A stretch of 64,000 nt of DNA from Micromonospora terminaliae (GTDB lineage Bacteria > Actinomycetota > Actinomycetes > Mycobacteriales > Micromonosporaceae), in NCBI RefSeq assembly GCF_009671205.1, contig NZ_CP045309.1:2852001-2916000 (forward strand). The letters run 5' to 3'. Positions 1 to 7,873 of the stretch are shown here, piece after piece. The position numbers and the translations under genes were made by a program. The notes under the pieces are model-generated. The model saw only the letters and a list, made by a program, of their open reading frames with translations. It ran no database searches and had not been told where the DNA came from. Position 1 is the first letter of the stretch. The number at the start of each line of letters is the position of its first letter.

Positions 1-2
1 TG

Positions 3-290
3 CTCCCGGTCCTGCCCCGGGAGCAGTGGCTGCCGAGCCTCGCGGCGGCCTGGGCGGCCGTGGCGGCCGTCGTCGCCACGTACGCCCCGGCCCGGCCCGC
101 GCCGGCCGCGGAAATCGTCCGGCGCCGGCCCGAGCCGACGCGCGAGGATGCGCTCCAGCGGGCCGCCGAGCACGGCGACGAGCACGTCCTGAAGTTCGCC
201 GACACGGCCGTCGAGTCCTACGACCGCACCGGCGACCCCGGCCTGCTCGCCGCGACCCTGCACGCCGGCGAGCTGATCGGTCGCCCCTGA
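3..290 (+). CDS. C-terminal end of a questin-oxidase-like protein (partial)
   Basis: Only the last 95 codons are inside the window. The frame is open from the left edge and ends at a TGA at 288-290. The visible part is an Ala-rich helix followed by a charged helix containing the stretch DEHVLKFADTAVE and a short tail ending GELIGRP. That ending resembles the C-terminus of actinobacterial questin-oxidase-like (DUF4243) proteins, which often finish with a helix of the type HVLKxxE. This is a weak resemblance, since the catalytic part lies outside the window. The gene points the same way as the GNAT gene 182 bases downstream, which appears to have its own promoter. Confidence 0.45.
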   Translation, partial: LPVLPREQWLPSLAAAWAAVAAVVATYAPARPAPAAEIVRRRPEPTREDALQRAAEHGDEHVLKFADTAVESYDRTGDPGLLAATLHAGELIGRP

Positions 291-472
291 CGGCAGCCCT
301 GCGCCACGGTGGCGTCGGGCCGGACCCCTCGTCAGGGACGGCCCGCGCCGCGCAGGCTGTCGAGGGCCTGGCCGAGGGCCGCCTCAAGGTGGTCCGTCCG
401 CCCGGTGTTCAGCAGAACCGCACGACCGAAATCCGGTACGACCGCACAGCGCCGCCGGGCTACCGTGCGCGC

Positions 473-1372
473 ATGAACGGCGCCCCCACCCTGCACTTCC
501 ACACCGACCCGGGTGAGTTTCTGGCCGCGGCCGGCGACCACCTCGCGGCGAATCCCGTGATCGGCACGGTCGTGGCCACCGTCGCGCAGCGGCAGGTGGC
601 CCGGCAGGCCGCCGGGGACGCGCCACCGGAGGACGACTGGTGGCTCGTGGTGCGGGACGCCTCCGGCGCGGTCGTCGGGGCCGGGATGCGCGCCGCGCCC
701 TTCGCCCCGCGCCCGCCGTTCCTGTTGCCGATGCCGGACGAGGCGGCCGTGGCGCTGGCCCGGGTGTGGCACGAGCGCGGGGAGGAGGTGCGCGCCGTCA
801 ACGGCGCGCTGCCCGCGGTGCGGCGGTGCGCCGCCGAGGTGGCCCGGCTCGGCGGCGGCCGGGTCGAGGTCGCCCAGCACACCCGGCTGCACGAGCTCGG
901 CGACCTGGTGCCGCCGGCGCGGGTGCCCGGCGCGCTGGTGGCCGCCACGGACGACGACGTGGACCTGACCGCCGAGTGGTTCGACGCGTTCATGGCCGAC
1001 GCCGACGAGCAGGCGGGCCGCCCGCGCGGGGTCAGCGCGCACGAGACCCCCGACCGCGCCGAGCTGCTGCGCCGGATCCGGGACGGTCGGGTGTGGTTCT
1101 GGGCCGACGAGACCGGCCGGCGGGTGCACCTCACGGCCGCCAACCCGCCGGCGTTCGGCGTGGCCCGCATCGGCCCGGTCTACACCCCGCCGGAGCAGCG
1201 CGGGCGGGGCTGGGCCGGCAACGCGGTCGCGGAGGTCTCCCGGCTGCTGCGGGCCGAGGGCGCCCGGGTCTGCCTCTTCACCGACCAGGCCAACCCGACC
1301 TCGAACCGGATCTACGCCAACCTCGGCTACCGGGCGGTGGTCGACATGGCCAACCTGGTCGTCGTCCCCTGA
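473..1372 (+). CDS. GNAT family N-acetyltransferase
   Basis: Predicted 299-residue cytoplasmic acetyltransferase using acetyl-CoA; the acceptor is unknown. The C-terminal half carries the GNAT signature: PVYTPPEQRGRGWAGN near residue 242 fits the acetyl-CoA-binding R/Q-x-x-G-x-G/A loop, and the NPTSNRIYANLGY segment near the end is the usual last helix and strand. The N-terminal half is the less conserved arm seen in two-part GNAT proteins. ATG at 473 was chosen because a TACCGT -10-like box ends six bases before it, which fits a leaderless transcript; longer upstream frames have no ribosome-binding site. It converges on the sigma-factor gene downstream. Confidence 0.85.
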   Translation: MNGAPTLHFHTDPGEFLAAAGDHLAANPVIGTVVATVAQRQVARQAAGDAPPEDDWWLVVRDASGAVVGAGMRAAPFAPRPPFLLPMPDEAAVALARVWHERGEEVRAVNGALPAVRRCAAEVARLGGGRVEVAQHTRLHELGDLVPPARVPGALVAATDDDVDLTAEWFDAFMADADEQAGRPRGVSAHETPDRAELLRRIRDGRVWFWADETGRRVHLTAANPPAFGVARIGPVYTPPEQRGRGWAGNAVAEVSRLLRAEGARVCLFTDQANPTSNRIYANLGYRAVVDMANLVVVP

Positions 1373-1413
1373 CGCCGGTGGCCGGCCCGCGGCCGGGGGT
1401 GGCCGCCGGCGTC
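1371..1413. terminator. Bidirectional hairpin between convergent genes
   Basis: Arms of 13 bases at 1371-1383 and 1401-1413 pair with a single G-T wobble. The hairpin sits between the stops of the GNAT gene and the SigJ-like gene, so it can serve both. There is no T-tract, which is common for actinobacterial terminators. Confidence 0.6.
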
Positions 1414-1417
1414 GGGA

Positions 1418-2296
1418 TCAGTGGTCGAGGTCGAGCGCCGCCAGCCGCTCCGGGTCGGCGATCACGTCGATGGCGGCGATCCGCCCGTCGGTCACGGTGA
1501 ACGCCATGACCGACAGCGGCCGGCCGGCCGCGCTGACCAGGACCCCGGCCGCGCCGTTGACGAGCACCGGCCGGGCGAACGGGGAGAACCGGCCGAACGT
1601 GGTGGCCTGCGCGGCCACCACCCGCGCCCCGGTGAGCACCGTGGAGTGCCGCGCCCGGGCGGTCCCGCCGTCGGAGCGGAGCACCACGTCGGGGTGCAGC
1701 ACGGCCACCAGCCGGTCGAAGTCGCCCTCTCGGGCGGCGGCCAGGAACGCGCTGACCACCTCCCGCTGACGGGCGAGGTCCGGGTCGGGCGCGGGCGCCT
1801 GCCCGCGTACCCGGCGACGGGCCCGGCTGGCGAGCTGCCGGGCGGCGGCCGGTGACCGGTCGACCAGCGCGCCGATCTCCTCGAAGGGCACACCGAACAT
1901 GTCGTGCAGCACGAAGGCGAGCCGCTCGGTCGGGGCCAGCGTGTCCAGGACCACGAGCAGCGCCAGCCCGACCGAGTCGGCCAGCACGGCGGCGGACGCC
2001 GGATCGGCGTCCACCTCCGCGACGTCCACGACCGGATCGGGCAGGCGTACGTCGAGGGGGTCCTCGCGGCGGGTGGCGCGGGCCCGCAGGGTGTTCAGGC
2101 ACACCCGGGCGACGACCGTGGTCAGCCACGCGGCCAGGTTGTCCACCCCGGCGGCGTCGGTGCGGGCGAGCCGCAGCCAGGCCTCCTGCACGGCGTCTTC
2201 GGCCTCGCTCAGCGAGCCGAGCATCCGGTAGGCCACCGCCCGCAGCCGCGGCCGCTCCTGCTCGAACCGTTCGGCCAGCACGGCGTCCTCGCCCAT
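1418..2296 (-). CDS. SigJ-like RNA polymerase sigma factor with SnoaL-type C-terminal domain
   Basis: A 292-residue ECF sigma factor. Region 2 is around residues 18-45 (VAYRMLGSLSEAEDAVQEAW, typical of the ECF41/SigJ group). Region 4 with its HTH is around residues 125-170 (LAPTERLAFVLHDMFGVPFEE). A C-terminal SnoaL/NTF2-like domain fills roughly 180-290; in this family it acts as a built-in regulator in place of a separate anti-sigma factor. ATG at 2296 was chosen because the protein then starts directly before region 2. It is divergent from an NmrA-like oxidoreductase 157 bases away. Known ECF41 sigma factors often sit beside a small oxidoreductase or carboxymuconolactone-type gene that they control, so the neighbour is a likely target. 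Confidence 0.9.
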   Translation of the reverse strand: MGEDAVLAERFEQERPRLRAVAYRMLGSLSEAEDAVQEAWLRLARTDAAGVDNLAAWLTTVVARVCLNTLRARATRREDPLDVRLPDPVVDVAEVDADPASAAVLADSVGLALLVVLDTLAPTERLAFVLHDMFGVPFEEIGALVDRSPAAARQLASRARRRVRGQAPAPDPDLARQREVVSAFLAAAREGDFDRLVAVLHPDVVLRSDGGTARARHSTVLTGARVVAAQATTFGRFSPFARPVLVNGAAGVLVSAAGRPLSVMAFTVTDGRIAAIDVIADPERLAALDLDH

Positions 2297-2453
2297 GTCC
2301 GCGTCCCTTCGTCCGTGTCCCGGTCGACCGACCCGAGCCACGTCACCGGTGTGACCGAAGGTGACGCGCGTCACTCCGGTCACACGCCCGGCCCGCTCCG
2401 GGTCGAGCCGGTGAAGCCCGAACCGTAGCGGATCTTCGAACCCGGAGGACGAC

Positions 2454-3242
2454 ATGAACGCACCCATCCTGGTCACCGGTGGCACCGGCACCCTCGGCCG
2501 GCTGGTCGTGCCGCTGCTGCGCGAGGCCGGCCACCCGGTGCGCGTGCTGAGCCGCCGCGGCGGCCGGCCCGGCGACGGCGTCACGCACGTCACCGCCGAC
2601 CTGCGCACCGGTGCGGGCATCGACCCGGCGGTACGCGGCGTCGGCACCGTGCTGCACCTGGCCAGCGGCCCCAAGGGCGATGACGTGGCCACCCGCCACC
2701 TGGTCGACGCCGCCCGTCGTGCCGGGGTGGGCCACCTCGTGTACATCTCGGTGGTCGGGGCGGACCGGGTGCCGCTGGCGTGGCTGCGGTCCAAGCTGGA
2801 CGCCGAGCGGACCGTCGCCGGCTCCGGCGTGCCGTGGACGACGCTGCGCGCCGCCCAGTTACACGACCTGGCGCTGACCATGGTGGCGAAGATGACGAAG
2901 CTCCCCGTGGTCCCGGTCCCCGGCGGCCTGCGGTTGCAGCCGGTCGACGCCCGTGAGGTGGCGGCCCGGATGGCCGAACTGACGCTGGGCCCGCCGGCCG
3001 GCCTGGTGCCCGAACTGGCCGGCCCCCGGGTGTACGGCCTCGACGAGCTGGTCACCGGCTACCTGGCGGCCGCCGGTCAGCGCGGGCGGCCGCGGCTGCC
3101 CGTCCGGCTGCCGGGCAGAGCCGGCCGGGCGTACCGCAACGGGGACAACCTCGCCCGCCCCGGGGCCACCCTCGGCGTACGCACCTGGGAGGCGTTCCTG
3201 GCGGAGCGGCTGCCGCAGCCCGCGTCCGGCGCACGCGTCTGA
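2454..3242 (+). CDS. NmrA-like NAD(P)-binding SDR family protein
   Basis: 262 residues. The N-terminus ILVTGGTGTLGRLVV carries the glycine-rich nucleotide-binding loop GGTGTLG at residues 8-14 of a Rossmann fold. There is no clear YxxxK catalytic pair, which places it in the atypical SDR/NmrA group that may reduce substrates or only sense NAD(P). The start is preceded by GGAGGACGAC. The gene diverges from the SigJ-like sigma factor, and the region 2297-2453 must hold both promoters. Control by that sigma factor is an inference from gene order. Confidence 0.85.
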   Translation: MNAPILVTGGTGTLGRLVVPLLREAGHPVRVLSRRGGRPGDGVTHVTADLRTGAGIDPAVRGVGTVLHLASGPKGDDVATRHLVDAARRAGVGHLVYISVVGADRVPLAWLRSKLDAERTVAGSGVPWTTLRAAQLHDLALTMVAKMTKLPVVPVPGGLRLQPVDAREVAARMAELTLGPPAGLVPELAGPRVYGLDELVTGYLAAAGQRGRPRLPVRLPGRAGRAYRNGDNLARPGATLGVRTWEAFLAERLPQPASGARV

Positions 3243-3254
3243 CCGGTTGGCCGA

Positions 3255-3290
3255 ACGCGCCGATCGGGACCGGGATCCCGATCGGCGCGT
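3255..3290. terminator. Perfect 15-bp inverted repeat, bidirectional terminator
   Basis: Arms at 3255-3269 and 3276-3290 are perfectly complementary with a six-base loop. It lies 12 bases after the NmrA-like stop and 14 bases before the stop of the convergent hydrolase gene. Confidence 0.75.
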
Positions 3291-3304
3291 CGCCGGGGTG
3301 GCGG

Positions 3305-4036
3305 TCAGCCCAGGTGCCGGGCGAAGAACCGCAGCGTGCTGTCCAGCTCGAACGCCGGGATCTCCCCGTGCCCGCCGGGGTTGGCGTGCAGGGTCTTCTC
3401 GGTGGAGGCGAAGGCGTCGAACAGCGCCAGGCCCTGCGCCCGCGGCACCCGCTCGTCGTCCCACTGCAGCAGGAACTCCACCGGCACGGTGATCCGCGCG
3501 GCGGCCTCCGCCGAGGCCGACGCCCCGCCCAGGCCGAGCACCGCGGCACGGACCCGGGGCTCGGCGGCGACGAACGGAACGCCCAGGCCGCACCCCAGGG
3601 ACACACCCCAGTAGCCCACCGGGCCGGCGCCCACGTGGTCGAGGGCCTGGACGGCGTCCAGGACCGCCCGCCATTCGGGGACCGTCCGGCGTGCCACCAG
3701 CGCCTGGAACCCGGCGATCAGCGGGGCCAGGTCCGCGCCGGCCTCCACGCGGGCCTGGTTGGCGGTCGCGATCCGGTCGTATTCCTCGACCTTCGGCCGG
3801 TCGCCGTGGGCCGGCACGTCGACCGCGACCACCGCGAAGCCTCCGTCCGCCACGAAGCGGCGGGCGCGGGCCAGGATGCCCGGGGCCTTCTTGTGCTGGC
3901 CGCCGCCGTGGCCCATGAGGATGAGGGGGCGAGTGCCGGTGGCACCGTCCGGAGTCCACAGCACACCGGGAATCTCGCCGAGGGTGAAGAGCTGTTCGGA
4001 GACGCCGTCGGACGACGTCTGAGAGGTGAAGCGCAT
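3305..4036 (-). CDS. Alpha/beta hydrolase, dienelactone-hydrolase-like
   Basis: 243 residues, no signal peptide. The oxyanion region LILMGHGGGQHKK, the nucleophile elbow GVSLGCG (near residue 145), an acidic residue in LLQWDDERVP and the histidine in GGHGEIP near residue 222 give a complete Ser-Asp-His set. Substrate cannot be read from sequence. ATG at 4036 was preferred because GAAAGG lies about 11 bases upstream; an in-frame GTG at 4072 has no properly spaced site. The 278 bases upstream (4037-4314) hold no gene that I can support. Confidence 0.85.
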   Translation of the reverse strand: MRFTSQTSSDGVSEQLFTLGEIPGVLWTPDGATGTRPLILMGHGGGQHKKAPGILARARRFVADGGFAVVAVDVPAHGDRPKVEEYDRIATANQARVEAGADLAPLIAGFQALVARRTVPEWRAVLDAVQALDHVGAGPVGYWGVSLGCGLGVPFVAAEPRVRAAVLGLGGASASAEAAARITVPVEFLLQWDDERVPRAQGLALFDAFASTEKTLHANPGGHGEIPAFELDSTLRFFARHLG

Positions 4037-4314
4037 GGAGTTGCGAGCCTTTCGGAATGCCTTCGCGGGCACTCCCTAGGCCATGCGAGGGAGGGAGCCC
4101 CGACCTGTCACAGCGTTGATCGGTCTCACCTCCTCAGTTCGCCGCACCGCACAGCGACGCCGAAGCTATCACGACGGGCTGCCCACCCGCCCGAGCTGCT
4201 CACCGCGGGCCACCCGCTGCCCGGCACGGACCAGCCACCCCGGCGACCGCGACAACGACGCGAACGATACGGCGGCCCGGCACCCGGCGATGCGTCATCC
4301 CCGCTGCCGGCCGT

Positions 4315-5217
4315 TCACCAGCCGACGGTGGTGAGGCTGATGGGGGTGAGCTGGCGGACCTGGGGCTCGATCCACTGTGCCGCCGTGACCAGCTTGACCA
4401 GCCGGTCGATGGTCTCCGGCGGCCCGGCCACGAAGCTGCGCCGGTCGGCCGGGCAGCCGTAGCGGTCGTCGAAGCAGCCGCCGTCGAGGGCCCGGACGGC
4501 CATGCCGGCCTCGGCGGCGAGCAGCATCCCGGCCGGCAGGTCGACGGCCTCGGGGCGGTAGCCGACGATGCCGTCGATGTCGCCGCGGGCCAGCATCACC
4601 CAGGACAGCAGCGGCGCCCACAGTTGCAGCACCCGCCGCGCGGTCGTGTCGAGCACCACCTTCAGCGCCCGGGCGGTGCTGTCGTCGCGGGCCACCCCGT
4701 GCCCCTGGGTCCAGGCCAGCACCGGCGCGGTCGGCACCGGCCGGCGGGGCGCGTGCAGCGGGCGGCCCGACGGCCCGGACCCGTGCACGAAGGCGCCCTG
4801 CCCGCGCACGGCGGACCAGGTGCGGCCGGCGACCGGGTCGTGCACGACGCCGAGCACCGGGGAGCCGCGGTCGCAGAGGGCGATGCCCACCACGTACGCG
4901 GACAGCCCGATCGCGACGTTGTTGGTGCCGTCTAGCGGGTCGACCAGCCAGGCCCAGGTGTTGTCGGCGGCGTACTCGCCGCCCTCCTCGGCGATCACCC
5001 CGTGCTCCGGCCAGCGGGACCGGATCCGGTCGACGATGAGCCGCTCGGCGGCGAGGTCCAGGTCGGTGACCAGGTCGCCGGAGTCGTTCTTGGCCCGGGC
5101 GTGCAGCTTCCCCCGGGTGCCCCGGCGCAGCAGCCGCCCCGCCGCCTGGGCCGCCTCCACGGCGAAGCGGTGCGCGTCGCGCAGGTCGGGCCCGCCTCTG
5201 TTCGGCTCCACGTCCAC
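4315..5217 (-). CDS. Inositol monophosphatase family protein
   Basis: 300 residues. Motifs of the Mg-dependent Li-sensitive phosphatase superfamily are complete: EEGGE around residue 78, DPLDGTNN around residue 93, and the C-terminal motif EAVDLPAGMLLAAEAG around residue 223. The family covers inositol-1-phosphate, histidinol phosphate, fructose-1,6-bisphosphate and 3'-phosphoadenosine phosphatases, and the motifs alone do not decide between them. The GTG start at 5217 follows GGAGGAG. Only 15 bases separate it from the cupin-like gene upstream, so it is the last gene of a three-gene operon with two proteins of unknown function. This makes a nucleotide or inositol phosphate substrate connected to those proteins plausible. 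Confidence 0.85.
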   Translation of the reverse strand: MDVEPNRGGPDLRDAHRFAVEAAQAAGRLLRRGTRGKLHARAKNDSGDLVTDLDLAAERLIVDRIRSRWPEHGVIAEEGGEYAADNTWAWLVDPLDGTNNVAIGLSAYVVGIALCDRGSPVLGVVHDPVAGRTWSAVRGQGAFVHGSGPSGRPLHAPRRPVPTAPVLAWTQGHGVARDDSTARALKVVLDTTARRVLQLWAPLLSWVMLARGDIDGIVGYRPEAVDLPAGMLLAAEAGMAVRALDGGCFDDRYGCPADRRSFVAGPPETIDRLVKLVTAAQWIEPQVRQLTPISLTTVGW

Positions 5218-5232
5218 GGCTCCTCCAGCCAG

Positions 5233-5886
5233 TCAGCCCCGTGCCACCAGTTCCGCGATCTCCCGCGCCATCCGTGCGGTCTCCGCCGCGCCGCAGCGGT
5301 CCCGGCGTATCCGGTGGCTGCGCCCGTCCACCGCGCCGAGGCTCAGGTCGCAGACGCCGGGCGTGGTCCGGCCGAGAGCCACCGTCACGGCGGGCTCACC
5401 GGCGTCGACCTCCGAGGTGTGGAAACCGCCGGCGCGCAGCGCGTACGAGTCGCCGGCCGAGTGGGTCTCCACGGTGGCGGTCACCGCGGTGACGAGCCGG
5501 TCGGTGGCCGCCATCTCGTCGACGTCGCCCCGGCTGTGCACCTCGTAGATCCGCCAGGACGGGTCGGCGGTGGCGTCGGTCACCTCGATCAGCTCGTTGC
5601 GCACCGTGCCGTGCAGCACGTGGCTGAGCAGGTCCCAGCTGTGCGAGTGCATGGTCGAGGTGGTCGGCCGCACCGGCGGCGGGTCGGCGGGCCAGGCGTG
5701 CACGCAGATGCCGTCGGCGCCGGTGCGCTCCACCGGCAGGCAGGTGAAGCCGAGCGGGTGCCGGACGGCCAGCAGCGGCCGCCGCCCCTCGGCGACGTCG
5801 TCGAGGACGTCGAGCACCCAGCCGCGCAGCAGCTCCGGCCGGGCGCCCCGGTCGATCTCCCGTTCGAGGTCGGCGTAGGTCATCAT
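5233..5886 (-). CDS. Cupin-like protein of unknown function
   Basis: 217 residues. The motif MHSHSWDLLSHVLHGTVRNEL (near residue 79) and the later AGGFHTSEVDAG (near 153) look like the two histidine-bearing strands of a cupin fold that would hold one metal ion. No family name is certain. The gene starts with two consecutive ATG codons; the first overlaps the TGA of the upstream membrane-protein gene (ATGATGA, 5883-5886), so translation is probably coupled. Function may be a metal-dependent dioxygenase, isomerase or simple ligand sensor. The inositol-phosphatase-type gene follows after 15 bases. Confidence 0.75.
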   Translation of the reverse strand: MMTYADLEREIDRGARPELLRGWVLDVLDDVAEGRRPLLAVRHPLGFTCLPVERTGADGICVHAWPADPPPVRPTTSTMHSHSWDLLSHVLHGTVRNELIEVTDATADPSWRIYEVHSRGDVDEMAATDRLVTAVTATVETHSAGDSYALRAGGFHTSEVDAGEPAVTVALGRTTPGVCDLSLGAVDGRSHRIRRDRCGAAETARMAREIAELVARG

Positions 5887-6884
5887 GCGTACGGGTTCCT
5901 CGCCTGGATGGCCCGGCTCACGATGTCGGCGACCTCGCGGTCGCCGAAGGACCGGGGCAGTGGCAGCCCGAGCGCGGCGAACAGCTTGCGGACCTGCTCG
6001 ACGGAGGGCTCGTCGTCCAGCTTCACCGTGGCGGCCGCCTCGATGGGCACCCGCCGGCTCTGCTTGCGGCTGTAGTCCAGCTCGATGTTGAACCGGTTGT
6101 AGTAGAGCTCCCTGCGGTCGATCCGCAGGGCCGGTGTCTGCGGGTTCTCCTGCGTGATGATGACGCAGGACGAGGAGAGGTCGTAGCGGAAGGTGGTCAT
6201 CTGCGCGGAGAGCCGGACCTCGACGGTGAGCAGCCCGGAGCGCTGCAGGTGCCAGCAGGCGGCCAGCACGGTCGCGTACGACTCCTTGCGGGTGCGGTCG
6301 ACGGTCCACCGCTCTCCCGGCGCGTCCGGGTCGAGGCTGCGCCGGAACCGCGCGTAGCGCTCGCAGACGTCCTCGTCGGTCGGGTCGATGATCTCGATGG
6401 CGAAGCTCAGGGTGGCGTTGCGCCGGCGGGCATGCTCCAGGCACTGCGGCAGGGTGACCGCCCGGGTGAACGTGCCCGTTCCGCCCTTGAACGCCCATGA
6501 GTCGGTGTGCTGGCGGGCGTCGGCGAGAGCCCGGCCGACCTCGCTGCCGTGCAGCACCCGCACCATGGACACGCTGTCGATCGCCTCGCGGGCCCGGTTG
6601 AGCGCCCCGTCCGGCCCGGTGATCTCGTGCAGCTGCGGAACCAGTTCGGTGAGCCGGTCACGGGTGGCGCGCATGACCTCGCGCACCTCCTGCTGAGCGG
6701 TCTCGCGGCGCAGCCGGTCGCGCAGCACGGCCTGGGCGAGCACGGCGAGGACCAGCAGGATGGCGCTGTTGACCACGTCCTGGCTGACCGTATTGGTCAG
6801 GCCGAGGACGGCCACCGTGACGGCCAGCACCAGGCCGATGAACGCGTCGAGATTGTTGACGACCCAGGTGAACAGGCGCGCCAT
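5883..6884 (-). CDS. Two-TM membrane protein with conserved cytosolic domain, function unknown
   Basis: 333 residues. Two hydrophobic helices near residues 12-29 and 36-54 are followed by a charged, probably coiled helix to about residue 90 and a soluble C-terminal domain. That domain has distinctive segments such as WAFKGGTGTFTRAVTLP (about 131-147), SFAIEIIDPTDEDVCERYARFR (about 163-184), DLSSSCVIITQENP and RELYYNRFNIELDYSRKQSR. I recognise no catalytic motif, including no HKD of phospholipase D. It is the first gene of an operon with the cupin-like and inositol-phosphatase genes and overlaps the former by four bases. A role as a membrane-anchored sensor or scaffold is my inference. Confidence 0.75.
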   Translation of the reverse strand: MARLFTWVVNNLDAFIGLVLAVTVAVLGLTNTVSQDVVNSAILLVLAVLAQAVLRDRLRRETAQQEVREVMRATRDRLTELVPQLHEITGPDGALNRAREAIDSVSMVRVLHGSEVGRALADARQHTDSWAFKGGTGTFTRAVTLPQCLEHARRRNATLSFAIEIIDPTDEDVCERYARFRRSLDPDAPGERWTVDRTRKESYATVLAACWHLQRSGLLTVEVRLSAQMTTFRYDLSSSCVIITQENPQTPALRIDRRELYYNRFNIELDYSRKQSRRVPIEAAATVKLDDEPSVEQVRKLFAALGLPLPRSFGDREVADIVSRAIQARNPYA

Positions 6885-6939
6885 GACATCCCCCGGTCGA
6901 CGACGGAACCCTCATGATAGCCCTTTGTCAATCTCGCCA

Positions 6940-7731
6940 TCACGCGCTGTTCGGGTGGACCGTACCCCTCGGTGACGGCGGCTGCGCCGTCCGGCGGGCG
7001 GCGCAGATCAGCGACCCGCCGAGCCCCGGCGCGAGGCGGGCCAGCAGCCGGGAGGTGACCCACCGTCCACCGGGGAGCCGCCAGCCGACCTCGTTGGACC
7101 GGATCGCCAGCGGCGCGAACCCGGCCCGGCGCAGCACCTGCCGCAGCAGCGAGGCGGTGAACGGCCGGATGTGCAGCCAGAGGTAGGGATGCAGCGGGTC
7201 CACCTGCCGGGGCGCCCGGCCGGCGAGGAACGCCAGCCGGTCCTGCGCGGGCGCCAGGTTCGGGGTGGTCAGCACGAGCAGGCCGCCCGGGGCGAGCACC
7301 CGGTGGCACTCGTGCAGCAGCGCGAGCGGGTCGTAGACGTGCTCGATCAGCTCGCCGGTGAGCAGGCCGGCGAAGCTGCCGGCGCGGAACGGCAGCCCGC
7401 GGGTGGCGTCCAGGCAGACCGCCAGGGCCGCGCCGTCGGCGGCCCGGCGGGCCGCGCCCAGCGCGGTCTCGGCCATGTCGGCCACCACGAGCGGGCCGGG
7501 CAGCGCCGCCGGGTCCAGCATGCTGCGCGGGCCGCAGCCCAGCTCCAGAACGGGACGCCCGCCGGGCACGCCGTCGACCATGAGCCGGGCCGCGACCGCG
7601 CGGCGGATCCGGTGGTACGGGTCGTCGACGTACCCGTTGACCTGCGCGCCGTCGTGGTAGCTGCGCCGGTTGGCGCGGCGGCCGTGCGCCTGCGCGCTGC
7701 GCGAGGAGGCCCCGGTCGGCGGCTCGGCCAT
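6940..7731 (-). CDS. Class I SAM-dependent methyltransferase
   Basis: 263 residues. Motif I PVLELGCGPRSML sits near residue 62, followed by the Asp of VVADMAETAL (motif II), DATRGLPFRAGSF and ELIEHVYDPLALLHECHRVLAPGGLLVLTTPN, the last being the usual post-motif region of Methyltransf_11 enzymes. The N-terminus RANRRSYHDGAQVNGY is Arg-rich. The acceptor is unknown. ATG at 7731 is preceded by GGAGGG. The gene runs in the same direction as the uncharacterised operon but is upstream of it by 55 bases, so cotranscription is possible. Confidence 0.88.
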   Translation of the reverse strand: MAEPPTGASSRSAQAHGRRANRRSYHDGAQVNGYVDDPYHRIRRAVAARLMVDGVPGGRPVLELGCGPRSMLDPAALPGPLVVADMAETALGAARRAADGAALAVCLDATRGLPFRAGSFAGLLTGELIEHVYDPLALLHECHRVLAPGGLLVLTTPNLAPAQDRLAFLAGRAPRQVDPLHPYLWLHIRPFTASLLRQVLRRAGFAPLAIRSNEVGWRLPGGRWVTSRLLARLAPGLGGSLICAARRTAQPPSPRGTVHPNSA

Positions 7732-7829
7732 CGCACCCTCCACTGCGGTCGTCGCCCCCGTCGGCGGCGCCCGCCCTCCAGCCTCGCACCGCTCCCGGCC
7801 GGGGGCACGGAAATCCCCCCGGGTACGCG

Positions 7830-7861
7830 GACGCGGCGGCCGGAAGTCCGGCCGCCGCGTC
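7830..7861 (-). terminator. Hairpin after the beta-propeller gene
   Basis: 15-base perfect arms (7830-7844 and 7847-7861) immediately downstream of the stop codon of the minus-strand propeller gene. No T-tract. Confidence 0.65.
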
Positions 7862-7873
7862 GCGGGTGTCGGG

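Noticed and set aside
4080-4150. A GTG-started mini-ORF with a GAGGAG site on the minus strand
   Set aside because: The site directly abuts the GTG with no spacing and the frame has only 17 codons.
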